From assembly GCF_014650715.1 (NCBI RefSeq), contig NZ_BMVM01000003.1:496001-560000 (forward strand): a stretch of 64,000 bases of DNA, given 5' to 3'. This document shows positions 1-8,177 of the stretch, piece by piece (position 1 is the stretch's first letter; every line of letters starts with the position of its first letter). Source of the stretch: Streptomyces bluensis (GTDB lineage Bacteria > Actinomycetota > Actinomycetes > Streptomycetales > Streptomycetaceae). A program made the translations under genes and the position numbers. Under the pieces are notes generated by a model, which saw only the letters and a program-made list of their open reading frames with translations, did no database searches and was not told the DNA's origin.

Positions 1-501
1 GGCCTTGGGGAAGGTGTCCGGGTAGAGCAGCGCGCCGGCGCCCACCGCCGGGAGTCCGGCCACGGCGTCGGCGATCTCGGCGGGCCGGTCGACGGCCGGG
101 TCGGTCACCCGCGTACGGGAGTCCGCGTACCGCGCCCAGTACACCTCCTTGCGGCGGGCGTCCGTGGCCACGACGAACGGCACGTCGAGGTCGGACGCGT
201 ACGCGAGCCCGTCGAGCGTGCACAGTCCGTGGACGGGGACGCCGAGGGCGAGCCCGAAGGTGTCGGCGGTCATGAGGCCGACGCGCAGCCCGGTGTACGG
301 GCCGGGGCCGATGCCGACGACGATGCCGGTGACGGCGTCGAGACGCGTGCCCGCCTCGGCGAGGACCCGGTCGACGGCGGGCAGCAGCAGTTCCCCGTGC
401 CGGCGCGCGTCCACCTGGCTCGACGAGGCGACGACGTCCGTGCCGTCGTGCAGCGCGACGGTCACGGCGGGGGTGGCGGTATCCAGAGCGAGCAAGAGCA
501 C
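1..501 (-). CDS. tsaB: tRNA threonylcarbamoyladenosine biosynthesis protein TsaB (3' end missing)
   Basis: This is a partner of the TsaD complex that makes N6-threonylcarbamoyladenosine on ANN-decoding tRNAs. The visible 167 codons start at a GTG (501) that follows an in-frame TAG nine nucleotides upstream-plus-codons, so the start is well bounded. The N-terminus has the ASKHA-type strand LLLALDTATPAVTVAL, followed by GIGPGPYTGLRVGL and VHGLCTLDGLAYA, all typical of TsaB. The gene runs off the window start, so the C-terminal part is not seen. tsaE lies upstream on the same strand, separated by a small gene and a plus-strand gene. The family call is secure. Confidence 0.95.
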   Translation of the reverse strand, partial: MLLLALDTATPAVTVALHDGTDVVASSSQVDARRHGELLLPAVDRVLAEAGTRLDAVTGIVVGIGPGPYTGLRVGLMTADTFGLALGVPVHGLCTLDGLAYASDLDVPFVVATDARRKEVYWARYADSRTRVTDPAVDRPAEIADAVAGLPAVGAGALLYPDTFPKA

Positions 502-705
502 GCAAACAGCCTACGGCGCCCGAGCCGCGCTGACGGCCGCCCGGGACAGCCGCCTCTCTCCTGCTACCGTCACCACGAAGACTTGACGAAGACTTGCTCG
601 AACGACGTACAAGACTCAGAGACGTCAAAGACGACGGAGACGTCAGGGCGACGTACAGGCAAGAACATCAGAGCCGTACTCAGGTACGAGAGGTGGGCGC
701 AGAAG

Positions 706-1260
706 GTGGCCAGTAGCAGCTCGGGATTCGTGGCCGGGCTCACCGCGGCGGCCATCGCCGCAGTCGGTTTCCTCGCCTACCAGGCGTCGGCGAACGTACC
801 GGAGGACCTGGGCAAGCCGTCCGCCACCGAGTCCCCGGCGGCCGTGAAGTCCAAGACGCCCTCGGACAAGAAGGCCCCGTCGCCCGTGCCCGACGACTCC
901 GGTTCCGGTGAGCGCGTGGTGTACTCGCTCTCCGACGACCGCGTCTGGCTGGTCGGCGCGAACGACAAGGTGACCCGCACCTTCAAGGTCACCCCCAGCA
1001 CGGTGGACCCGGACCCCGACACCTACCGGGTCACCTCCCGCACGAAATCCACCACCGGCTCCGACGGCACCGCCATCGAGCACGTCGTCCGCTTCACCAC
1101 CGTCGAAGGCGTCGTCATCGGCTTCAGCGCCGCGGTCGACGGCTCCACCCCCGAGCCCGACCCCACCGCCAAGACAGGCGGCATCCGCGAGTCCCGCCCC
1201 GACGGCAACGCGATGTGGCAGTTCGCAACGATCGGCCGACCGGTGGTCGTGGTGAAGTAA
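706..1260 (+). CDS. Membrane-anchored or secreted hypothetical protein
   Basis: I do not recognise a family. The chosen GTG start (706) gives 184 residues. A short polar N-terminus is followed by one hydrophobic stretch (about residues 6-25, GFVAGLTAAAIAAVGFLAYQ) that could be a signal anchor, then a Pro/Lys/Ser-rich linker, then a beta-rich domain of about 120 residues beginning near ERVVYSLSDDRVWLV. An AGGTGG sequence lies about ten nucleotides before the start. The frame stays open upstream toward tsaB, but that part is antisense to tsaB and shows no protein-like features. It is transcribed divergently from tsaB. A cell-surface location is an inference. Confidence 0.7.
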   Translation: MASSSSGFVAGLTAAAIAAVGFLAYQASANVPEDLGKPSATESPAAVKSKTPSDKKAPSPVPDDSGSGERVVYSLSDDRVWLVGANDKVTRTFKVTPSTVDPDPDTYRVTSRTKSTTGSDGTAIEHVVRFTTVEGVVIGFSAAVDGSTPEPDPTAKTGGIRESRPDGNAMWQFATIGRPVVVVK

Positions 1261-1279
1261 GACGCGTACGCCACCTTTC

Positions 1280-1352
1280 AGGGGCGCGGGGAACTGCGCG
1301 ATCTCTTAGGGGCGCGGGGAACTGCGCGACCAGCCACAACGAACCCGCAGCC
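1280..1352. repeat. Dispersed intergenic repeat, two adjacent copies
   Basis: A 22-nt unit containing GCGCGGGGAACTGCGCGA occurs at 1280-1301 and 1308-1329. The second copy continues into a tail (CAGCCACAACGAACCCGCAG, to about 1352). The same 22 nt are found unchanged at 34529-34550, and a tail-like piece (CGAACCCGCAGCC) lies near 19362. The unit contains GCGC inverted segments. It lies in the gap between the plus-strand hypothetical gene and the small minus-strand gene at 1373. I know of similar sequences scattered between genes in Streptomyces, but no assigned function. Confidence 0.75.
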
Positions 1353-1372
1353 GAACGAACAACCGGCAGCTC

Positions 1373-1549
1373 CTACGCCGCCTCAGGCCGCCGTACCCCT
1401 TCACCTTCCGCCGGAGGCACAGGCTCGGGCGGCGAGGACACCACCCGCGCCGCCGCACAAGATGCCAACAGCTCCCGCATCGAAACCCCCGGCACCCCAC
1501 CCACCCGCTCAGCCCGCGGCAGCGACTCGTCTCGTTCTGAAGCCTGCAT
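1373..1549 (-). CDS. Small conserved-type protein, 58 residues, behind an iron box
   Basis: This short frame begins with ATG at 1549 and ends with TAG at 1373. A GGAGG sits seven nucleotides before the ATG (complement of CCTCC at 1556-1560). The product starts MQASERDESLPRAERV, has a core SMRELLASCAAARVVSSP and a Pro/Glu-rich end. There is no signal peptide or membrane segment, and one cysteine. The core resembles short proteins I recall from other Streptomyces genomes, but I cannot name a family. An iron-box-like palindrome lies about 32 nt upstream of the start, so expression under iron limitation is inferred. Start, ribosome site and codon use all agree that it is a real gene. Confidence 0.72.
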   Translation of the reverse strand: MQASERDESLPRAERVGGVPGVSMRELLASCAAARVVSSPPEPVPPAEGEGVRRPEAA

Positions 1550-1580
1550 GGGACGCCTCCTGGAACCTGGGGGCGAAGGA

Positions 1581-1598
1581 AGTTAGGCACACCTAACT
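1581..1598 (-). promoter_or_regulatory. Iron box (DmdR/DtxR-type operator)
   Basis: The site is AGTTAGG-CACA-CCTAACT, a perfect inverted repeat with 7-bp arms and a 4-nt centre. Its inner 14 nt, TTAGGCACACCTAA, match 13 of 14 positions of the right part of the DmdR1/IdeR consensus as I recall it (TTAGGCTCACCTAA). The left five positions of the full 19-bp consensus are not matched. It lies just upstream of the 58-codon gene on the minus strand. The gene to the other side (tsaE) points toward it, so the small gene is the only natural target. Confidence 0.65.
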
Positions 1599-1671
1599 AC
1601 GCGTACACCACCCATGTGACCACGCAGGAGCCACCTCACGCAACACCTTGCCGACGCGTTGTCGGAAACGT

Positions 1672-2214
1672 TCACGCCGACAGCACGCTCAGATCCACGG
1701 CCATCCACCGCTCCCCGACCCCCGTAAGGGTGACGTGGCGCACCTCGTCCGTCGTGTCCCCCACCGCCCGGTGGATGACGACGTGCAGCCGGTCCTCCGT
1801 CAGCTCCTCGACCTTGCCCTCGCCCCATTCCACGACGACGACCGAGTCGGACAGCGACACGTCGAGATCGAGGTCCTCCATCTCGTCGAGCCCGCCGCCC
1901 AGGCGGTACGCGTCGACGTGCACGAGCGGCGGCCCGTCCCCCAGCGAGGGGTGCACGCGCGCGATGACGAAGGTCGGGGACGTGACCGCGCCCCGCACCC
2001 CCAGCCCCTCGCCGAGCCCCCGGGTCAGCGTCGTCTTGCCCGCGCCGAGTTCACCGTTGAGCATCACGAGGTCGCCCGCGCGCAGCAGCTTGGCGAGGTG
2101 GCGCCCCAGCTCCCGCATCTGCTCGGGCGCACTGACGGTGAGCTCTACGGACACGGGGGCCGCCCGGTGCTCATCCGGGCTGTGCGGTGCTGCTGGTGCT
2201 TCCATAACCGCCAA
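1672..2214 (-). CDS. tsaE: tRNA threonylcarbamoyladenosine biosynthesis ATPase TsaE
   Basis: TsaE is the ATPase that supports the TsaB-TsaD complex in t6A synthesis. The 180-residue product has the Walker A motif GELGAGKTT at about residues 54-62, then TSPTFVIARVH and VDAYRL, and the VVVVEWGEG block of the family. The first residues are Ala/Pro-rich, so a start at the second ATG (2205) is possible. The start overlaps the 3' end of the upstream alpha/beta hydrolase gene by 44 nt, so the two are probably translated from one transcript (alr - hydrolase - tsaE). Confidence 0.95.
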   Translation of the reverse strand: MAVMEAPAAPHSPDEHRAAPVSVELTVSAPEQMRELGRHLAKLLRAGDLVMLNGELGAGKTTLTRGLGEGLGVRGAVTSPTFVIARVHPSLGDGPPLVHVDAYRLGGGLDEMEDLDLDVSLSDSVVVVEWGEGKVEELTEDRLHVVIHRAVGDTTDEVRHVTLTGVGERWMAVDLSVLSA

Positions 2215-3412
2215 CGGTAGCCCCTGCGGGCACGGCGCCCGCGCGTGTGAGGAGGTCGGCGAGGCGGTCCATGACCACCTCGGGGTGCTCCAGCATCACC
2301 AGGTGACCGGCGTCCGGTACGAGCACGAGTTCCGCGTCCGGCAGGAGGTCCGCGATGGCCTCGCTGTGCTCGCTCGGCGTGACGAGGTCCTTCGTACCGG
2401 CCAGCACGAGCACGGGCAGCCCGGCGAAGTGCACGAGTGCCTCGGTCTTGTCGTGCTCGGTGAAGGCGGGGTAGAACTCGGCGACCACGTCGATGGGCGT
2501 GCCCTCGATCATGCGCTCGGCGAAGCGCGCGACCGCCGGGTCGATGTCCCGGGTCGCGAACGAGTACCGCTTGATGATCCCGGCGAACAGGTCGGCCGTG
2601 GCACGCCGCCCCCTCTCCACCAGCTCGGCCTGCTGCCCGAGCGCCCGCAGCACACCGGGCAGCACACGACGTATGGCGTTGACGCCCGCGACCGGCAGCC
2701 CGAAGTTGACCTCGCCGAGCCGCCCCGACGACGTACCGATGAGCGCCACGCCGACGACACGGTCGCGGATCAGTTCGGGGTAGTGGGCGGCCAGCGCCAT
2801 CATCGTCATACCGCCCATGGAGTGCCCGACGAGCACGATCGGCCCCTTCGGCACGGCCGCGTCGAGGACCGCCTTGAGGTCGCGGCCGAGCTGGTCGATG
2901 GTGACCGGCACCCGGCCCTCCGCCTGCGCCGGGTTCCGCCCGGAGCGGCCGTGGCTGCGCTGGTCCCAGTGCACGGTCCGTACGACGCCGCGCAGCGCGG
3001 CCCGCTGGAAGTGCCAGGAGTCCTGGTTGAGGCAGTAGCCGTGGCAGAACACGACGGTGACCGGGGCCGGGGCCTTGCGCCCGAAGAGGCGGCGCTTGCG
3101 CGGACCGAGACCGGCCTCGGGCTCGATGTCGTCCACCTCGTAGTACAGCTCGGTGCCGTCGTCCGCGTACGCCTTGCCGGGCTTACCGCGCAGCGCTCCG
3201 TACGGTCCCGCCGAGTCCAGGGCGAGCCGGGCCTTCTTGCGCATGCCGCGGCCCACGGTGAGCCGCTCTATCGCGACACCGGCGGCGGCGCCCGCGGCGA
3301 CCACGCCTATCGCCGCGCCCGCGATGCCCGCCCTGCGCCAGTTCCCGGGGGAGGCGGCAGCCGAGGCCGCGTCCGCGACGGCCTCCACGGCCTTCGCGCT
3401 GCTCTCGCTCAC
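2171..3412 (-). CDS. Alpha/beta hydrolase with N-terminal membrane segment
   Basis: This 413-residue protein starts at a GTG preceded by GAGGAGGAGCGGGAC, a very strong ribosome site, so longer in-frame starts are rejected. A short Ala-rich N-terminus leads to one transmembrane stretch (GIAGAAIGVVAAGAAAGVAI). The hydrolase domain has the oxyanion strand VVFCHGYCLNQDSWHFQ, the nucleophile elbow GHSMGG, and a late His in VPDAGHLVMLEHP. The substrate is unknown; the family includes esterases and lipases. It lies downstream of alr and overlaps tsaE, an arrangement I know from other Streptomyces. A role on the inner face of, or anchored to, the membrane is inferred. Confidence 0.88.
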   Translation of the reverse strand: MSESSAKAVEAVADAASAAASPGNWRRAGIAGAAIGVVAAGAAAGVAIERLTVGRGMRKKARLALDSAGPYGALRGKPGKAYADDGTELYYEVDDIEPEAGLGPRKRRLFGRKAPAPVTVVFCHGYCLNQDSWHFQRAALRGVVRTVHWDQRSHGRSGRNPAQAEGRVPVTIDQLGRDLKAVLDAAVPKGPIVLVGHSMGGMTMMALAAHYPELIRDRVVGVALIGTSSGRLGEVNFGLPVAGVNAIRRVLPGVLRALGQQAELVERGRRATADLFAGIIKRYSFATRDIDPAVARFAERMIEGTPIDVVAEFYPAFTEHDKTEALVHFAGLPVLVLAGTKDLVTPSEHSEAIADLLPDAELVLVPDAGHLVMLEHPEVVMDRLADLLTRAGAVPAGATVGGYGSTSSTAQPG

Positions 3413-3570
3413 GTCCCGCTCCTCCTCACCGGGGTCCGCGGCCTTCGTCCGGCCTGACGGACTTGTGCTGCTGCTGTCCTGTCCTGTCCACTGATCGGGT
3501 CGGTACCGGCACAGGTGTGCCGTGCCGCCGCACATCTCTGCGCGTCCACGCGGCTACCCGCTTTGTCCGT

Positions 3571-3651
3571 CGTTCACCGGAAACGGTCGCCGTTCACCGA
3601 AAACCGTCGCCCCTTCACCGGAAACTGTCGTCGTTCATCGGAAACGGTCGC
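3571..3651. repeat. Four tandem copies of a 20-bp unit
   Basis: Units at 3571-3590, 3591-3610, 3611-3630 and 3632-3651 follow the pattern CGTTCACCGGAAACGGTCGC with one to three changes each. They occupy the gap between alr (end 3652) and the downstream hydrolase gene on the minus strand, and nearly touch the alr stop codon. There are no spacers, so this is not a CRISPR array. The units contain a weak internal symmetry (CCG-GAAA-CGG), so each could form a short hairpin in RNA. Confidence 0.85.
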
Positions 3652-4815
3652 CTACGACGCGTCGTCGTTCACATAGACGCGCGGAACGCGCGTTCCGATC
3701 CGGGTGACGATCTCATACGCGATGGTTCCGGCCGCCTGCGCCCAGTCCTCGGCGGTCGGCTCGCCGCGGTCGCCCGGTCCGAAGAGCACGGCCTCCGTGC
3801 CGGCGGGCGGTTCGTCCCCGCCGAGGTCGACCACGAACTGGTCCATCGCGATCCGCCCGGCGACCGTCCGCCACTTGCCGCCGACGAGCACCGGTCCGGA
3901 GCCGGAGGCATGCCGCGGGATGCCGTCCGCGTAGCCGACGGGCACCAGGCCGAGGGTCGTGGCGCCCGGGGTGACGTACTGGTGGCCGTAGGAGACGCCG
4001 TGCCCGCCGGGGGCGTGCTTCACCAGGGCGAGGGACGCGCTCAGCGTCATCACCGGCCGCAGTCCGAAGTCGGCGGGGGTGCCGATCTGGGGGCTGGGCG
4101 AGATCCCGTAGACCGCGACTCCGGTCCGTACGAGGTCGAAGTGGGCCTCGGGAAGGGTAAGGGTGGCGGGCGAGTTGGCGATGTGCCGCACCTCGGGGCG
4201 GGCGCCCTGCCGCTCGGCGTACGCCACCATCTCGCGGAATCGGGTGAGCTGGGCCGCGATGGAGGGGTGGCCGGGCTCGTCGGCGCACGCGAAGTGGGAC
4301 CACAGTCCGGTGACCGTGAGCAGTCCGTCGGCCTCGGCGCGCAGGGCGCCCGAGACGAGTTCCGGCCAGTCGTCCGGCTGGCAGCCGCTCCGCCCGAGCC
4401 CGGTGTCCGCCTTGAGCTGCACACGCGCGCGTACCCCGGCCGCGGCCGCGGCCTCGGTGACCTCCCGCAGCGCCCACAGTCCGCTGACGGAGACGTCCAG
4501 GTCGGCCTCGATGGCCTCCCGCCAGGGACCGCCGGGGGTCCACAGCCAGCACATGATGCGCCCCGGGAGCCCGGCCGCGCGCAGGCTCAGGGCCTCCTCG
4601 GGCGTGGCCGTACCCAGCCAGCGGGCCCCCGCCGCGACGGCCGCCCGCGCGCACGGCACGGCCCCGTGGCCGTATGCGTCGGACTTCACGACGGCCATCA
4701 GGACCGCGCCGGGCGCGTGCGCGCGCAGCGCCCGCACGTTGTCCCGCAGGGCGGCGAGATCGATCTCGGCACGGGCACGCGGGGGCGCGGCCGGTGGCAG
4801 TGCTGTCTCAGTCAT
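3652..4815 (-). CDS. alr: Alanine racemase
   Basis: This PLP enzyme interconverts L- and D-alanine for peptidoglycan. The 387-residue product has the usual length. Lys44 in AVVKSDAYGHG is the PLP-binding residue. The substrate-side tyrosine region GVSYGHQY and the C-terminal block PRVYVNDD are also present. The ATG at 4815 fits the N-terminus RARAEIDLAALRDNVRAL seen in the family. It is the first gene of the minus-strand set alr - hydrolase - tsaE. The only odd point is the tandem repeat directly after its stop codon. Confidence 0.96.
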   Translation of the reverse strand: MTETALPPAAPPRARAEIDLAALRDNVRALRAHAPGAVLMAVVKSDAYGHGAVPCARAAVAAGARWLGTATPEEALSLRAAGLPGRIMCWLWTPGGPWREAIEADLDVSVSGLWALREVTEAAAAAGVRARVQLKADTGLGRSGCQPDDWPELVSGALRAEADGLLTVTGLWSHFACADEPGHPSIAAQLTRFREMVAYAERQGARPEVRHIANSPATLTLPEAHFDLVRTGVAVYGISPSPQIGTPADFGLRPVMTLSASLALVKHAPGGHGVSYGHQYVTPGATTLGLVPVGYADGIPRHASGSGPVLVGGKWRTVAGRIAMDQFVVDLGGDEPPAGTEAVLFGPGDRGEPTAEDWAQAAGTIAYEIVTRIGTRVPRVYVNDDAS

Positions 4816-4987
4816 CGCGCCCAGTGTCTCAGAGGGGCGGCAGCCGCCCGCTGGGCAGCATGCGCGGGGACGATACGGCCGTTCCGGGCTCGCCTGTCAC
4901 CGGCAACGGCCGACGGCCGCCGGGTCGCGTGGCTCGGAAGACCACGGACCCGGCGGCCGCCTCGATGAGCGAGCGGTGCGTGGACGG

Positions 4988-5350
4988 TCAGCCCGCCAGT
5001 GACCCGGCGGCCACGCCCTGCGAACCCAGCCCGCTCTGCTCCGTGTTCGACTCCTGCCCACCGGAAGGCATGGCCTGGCCGAACATGTCGGGCTGCGAGG
5101 ACTGTTCGAAGCCCGAAGCCCCTTCGGAGCCCGAGGACTGGCCGAAGGTCGAGGACTCATCGGAGTTCGACGACATCCCGGGGACGCTGTCGGCGACGGG
5201 CCCCGGCGCGGCGTCGGCCGTGGCCGCGGCCGCGTTCACGGGCAGGACGGCGAGCAGGGCGACGAGGACGGCGGCACCGCCGATCGCCGTGCGACGGGCG
5301 GGGACACGTGTTCCGGTCATGCGTGTTCCGATCATTCGTGTTCTGGTCAT
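4988..5350 (-). CDS. Small secreted hypothetical protein, Ser/Gln/Gly-rich
   Basis: I do not recognise a family. From the ATG at 5350 the product has 120 residues. A basic N-terminus (MTRTRMIGTRMTGTRVPARR) leads to a hydrophobic core (GGAAVLVALLAVLPVNAAAA) with likely signal-peptidase cleavage after an Ala. The mature part of about 75 residues is low-complexity and rich in Ser, Gly, Gln and Met, with no cysteine. The start is uncertain: the frame is open 19 codons further up, and the N-terminus encodes imperfect repeats of a GGAACACG unit with several ATGs. It is divergent from glmS. Confidence 0.6.
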   Translation of the reverse strand: MTRTRMIGTRMTGTRVPARRTAIGGAAVLVALLAVLPVNAAAATADAAPGPVADSVPGMSSNSDESSTFGQSSGSEGASGFEQSSQPDMFGQAMPSGGQESNTEQSGLGSQGVAAGSLAG

Positions 5351-5419
5351 GGGACCAGCGAACGCAAAGTGCGCGGACCGTTGCGTGCGCCGCGCGTGTG
5401 AGGTCACCCGATATGAGGC

Positions 5420-5447
5420 TTACCTGCACTACATCGTCACCTAAAGT
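5420..5447 (+). promoter_or_regulatory. Possible promoter of glmS
   Basis: TTACCT at 5420-5425 and TAAAGT at 5442-5447 are separated by 16 nt. The -10 hexamer fits TANNNT well; the -35 is poor. It ends about 50 nt before the glmS start. No other good pair is seen in this divergent gap. Confidence 0.3.
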
Positions 5448-5497
5448 CACATCAAACACACACAAAGCCTCCATGCGGGCAGCCTGAAGGGGTCGTT

Positions 5498-7345
5498 ATG
5501 TGCGGAATCGTCGGATATGTGGGCATGCGACCGGCGCTCGACGTGGTCCTGGCCGGTCTGAAGCGGCTGGAGTACCGGGGGTACGACTCGGCGGGCGTGG
5601 CGGTCCTCGCCGACGGGGGCCTGGCCACCGCCAAGAAGGCCGGGAAACTGCTCAACCTGGAGAAGGAGCTGGCCGAGCGCCCCCTGCCGACCGGCCCCAC
5701 GGCCATCGGGCACACCCGCTGGGCGACCCACGGCGCCCCCACGGACGCCAACGCCCACCCGCACCTCGACAACGCGGGCCGCGTGGCCGTCGTACACAAC
5801 GGCATCATCGAGAACTTCGCCCGCCTGCGGGCCGAGCTCGCCGCACGCGGGCACGAGTCGGCCTCCGAGACGGACACCGAGGTGGTGGCGCACCTGCTGG
5901 CCGAGGAGTTCTCCTCCTGCGCGGACCTCGCGGAGGCGATGCGGCTGGTGTGCCGCCGACTGGAGGGCGCGTTCACGCTGGTCGCGGTGCACGCGGACGA
6001 GCCGGACGTGGTGGTGGGCGCACGCCGGAACTCGCCGCTCGTGGTGGGCGTCGGAGCCGGCGAGGCCTTTCTCGCCTCGGACGTCGCCGCGTTCATCGCC
6101 CACACGCGGTCGGCGATCGAGCTGGGCCAGGACCAGGTGGTGGAACTGCGCCGGGACGGGATCACGGTGACGGACTTCGCCGGCCGCCCCGCCGACGTAC
6201 GCGGCTACCACATCGACTGGGACGCGTCGGCGGCGGAGAAGGGGGGTTACGACTACTTCATGCTCAAGGAGATCGCCGAGCAGCCCAAGGCGGTCGCCGA
6301 CACCCTGCTGGGACGCGTCGACGCGTCCGGCTCGCTGACCCTGGACGAGGTCCGGATCAGCACCTCCGAGCTGCGCGAGATGGACAAGGTGGTCATCGTC
6401 GCCTGCGGTACGGCGTTCCACGCGGGCCTCATCGCCAAGTACGCCATCGAGCACTGGACCCGTATCCCGTGCGAGGTGGAGCTGGCGAGCGAGTTCCGCT
6501 ACCGCGACCCGATCCTCGACCCGCGCACGCTGGTCATCGCCATCTCCCAGTCCGGCGAGACCATGGACACGCTGATGGCGTTGCGGCACGCCCGCGAGCA
6601 GGGCTCCAAGGTGCTCGCGATCTGCAACACCAACGGCTCGACGATCCCACGCGAGTCGGACGCGGTGCTGTACACGCACGCGGGCCCGGAGGTCGCGGTC
6701 GCGTCCACGAAGGCGTTCCTGACCCAGCTGGTCGCGTGCTACCTCGTGGCGCTCTACCTGGGCCAGGTGCGCGGCACGAAGTGGGGCGACGAGATCCAGG
6801 CGGTCGTCCGGGAGCTCTCCCGCAGCTCCCAGGACGTCGAGCGGGTCCTCGACACGATGGAGCCGGTACGGAACCTGGCGCGCTCCCTCGCCGACAAACC
6901 CACGGTGCTGTTCCTGGGCCGGCACGTGGGCTACCCGGTGGCCCTGGAGGGCGCCCTGAAGCTGAAGGAACTCGCGTACATGCACGCGGAGGGCTTCGCG
7001 GCGGGCGAACTGAAACACGGCCCGATCGCGCTGATCGAGAAGGATCTGCCGGTGGTGGTCGTCGTACCGTCCCCGCGCGGCCGCTCCGTCCTCCACGACA
7101 AGATCGTGTCCAACATCCAGGAGATCCGGGCGAGGGGCGCGCGGACGATCGTGATCGCGGAGGAGGGAGACGAGGCGGTAGCCCCGTACGCGGACCACCT
7201 GATCCGCATCCCCGCCACACCGACCCTCCTCCAACCGCTGGTCGCGACGGTCCCGTTGCAGGTGTTCGCCTGCGAGCTGGCGACGGCGCGAGGGAACGAA
7301 GTGGATCAGCCCCGGAACCTGGCGAAGTCGGTGACGGTGGAGTAA
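5498..7345 (+). CDS. glmS: Glutamine-fructose-6-phosphate aminotransferase (isomerizing)
   Basis: GlmS makes glucosamine 6-phosphate from fructose 6-phosphate and glutamine, the first step to UDP-GlcNAc. The 615-residue product begins MCGIVGYVG, with Cys2 as the N-terminal amidotransferase nucleophile after Met removal. The glutaminase domain covers about residues 2-230. Two SIS sugar-isomerase domains follow, with ISQSGETMDT and the C-terminal DQPRNLAKSVTVE. A GAAGGGG ribosome site precedes the ATG. glmM, which acts next in the pathway, lies at 19415-20773. Streptomyces may carry a second glmS-like gene, but this one is complete. Confidence 0.96.
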   Translation: MCGIVGYVGMRPALDVVLAGLKRLEYRGYDSAGVAVLADGGLATAKKAGKLLNLEKELAERPLPTGPTAIGHTRWATHGAPTDANAHPHLDNAGRVAVVHNGIIENFARLRAELAARGHESASETDTEVVAHLLAEEFSSCADLAEAMRLVCRRLEGAFTLVAVHADEPDVVVGARRNSPLVVGVGAGEAFLASDVAAFIAHTRSAIELGQDQVVELRRDGITVTDFAGRPADVRGYHIDWDASAAEKGGYDYFMLKEIAEQPKAVADTLLGRVDASGSLTLDEVRISTSELREMDKVVIVACGTAFHAGLIAKYAIEHWTRIPCEVELASEFRYRDPILDPRTLVIAISQSGETMDTLMALRHAREQGSKVLAICNTNGSTIPRESDAVLYTHAGPEVAVASTKAFLTQLVACYLVALYLGQVRGTKWGDEIQAVVRELSRSSQDVERVLDTMEPVRNLARSLADKPTVLFLGRHVGYPVALEGALKLKELAYMHAEGFAAGELKHGPIALIEKDLPVVVVVPSPRGRSVLHDKIVSNIQEIRARGARTIVIAEEGDEAVAPYADHLIRIPATPTLLQPLVATVPLQVFACELATARGNEVDQPRNLAKSVTVE

Positions 7346-7475
7346 GGGGCCGCGGGTATCGACATCAGGTTCGGATACCGACCGATAAATCAGTGATCAA
7401 CTGTGAAGCCGCTGTGTTTAAAGTACGGGCAAAGCACCGCGGAATCACCGTGGTTGAAGAGAAAGAACCACCGCC

Positions 7476-8177
7476 TTGAGATCGACCGCAGTCCGTCGAG
7501 TCGGCCTTGCCGCCTCCGCCGCGCCCGCCGCCGCGCCCGCCGCCGCGAAGGCCCTGAGCGCCGACGAGCTGGAGAAGGCCGCACTGGCCCAGGCGGACGT
7601 CGACAACGGCGAGGTCGACACCAAGATCGACGGGAGCGAGGACGACGTCACGAAGGACGAGGTCGAGGCGGACGGCGCGGCCTGCGCACCGCTCGCCCTC
7701 GTCCAGTCCGGCGCCGCCCAGGGCGAGTCGGCCGCGACGGTGAAGCGGATGTGGACGGAGGAGGCCGAGAAGCCGTCCGAAGCCGACGCCATGTCCGAGG
7801 AGGCGATGCTCGCGTCCCTCGACGTCGAGAAGGTCTTCGTGACGCTCGCGACCTACGAGGACGGGGGCGCCGAGACGGTCCTCAAGGACACCGAGGCGGC
7901 CCTGAAGAAGTGCGCGGCCGGCTTCACCACCACCACGGCCGGTGAAAAGGGGAAGATCACGAAGGTGGTGGCGGCCAAGGCACCCAAGGGCGCGGACGAG
8001 GCCGTCGCGATGACCATGACGATGGTGACCGAGGGCAAGGAGACGATGCCCTTCAAGGCCGTCGTGGCCCGCAAGGGCTCCACCGTCGTCGCCATGAACC
8101 TCGCGTCGGCCGTCACGGGCAAGGACTTCGAGTTCCCCGCACAGATCCTGGACACCCAACTGGGCAAGCTGGGCTGA
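7476..8177 (+). CDS. Hypothetical protein with a degenerate-looking signal sequence
   Basis: I do not recognise a family. The TTG start at 7476 gives 233 residues. The N-terminus MRSTAVRRVGLAASAAPAAA looks like the basic start of a lipoprotein signal, but it has no real hydrophobic core and no lipobox cysteine; it runs into an Ala/Pro tract. The rest is a Glu/Lys/Ala-rich, mostly soluble domain with two cysteines (ACAPLAL and KKCAAGF) that could form a disulfide if exported. The last third has a beta pattern (VTEGKETMPFKAVVARKGS). It is probably a lipoprotein or secreted sensor-like protein whose signal has been altered, or whose true start lies elsewhere. Confidence 0.6.
   Translation: MRSTAVRRVGLAASAAPAAAPAAAKALSADELEKAALAQADVDNGEVDTKIDGSEDDVTKDEVEADGAACAPLALVQSGAAQGESAATVKRMWTEEAEKPSEADAMSEEAMLASLDVEKVFVTLATYEDGGAETVLKDTEAALKKCAAGFTTTTAGEKGKITKVVAAKAPKGADEAVAMTMTMVTEGKETMPFKAVVARKGSTVVAMNLASAVTGKDFEFPAQILDTQLGKLG

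Noticed and set aside
1215..1586. Plus-strand frame of 123 codons
   Set aside because: It runs through the dispersed repeat and antisense to the small gene at 1373-1549; Ser/Thr/Gly/Arg-rich with no ribosome site.
3571..3651. CRISPR-like array
   Set aside because: The units are contiguous with no spacers, and no cas gene is in the window.
5447..7234. Long frame opposite glmS
   Set aside because: Antisense to all glmS motifs; no recognisable domain.
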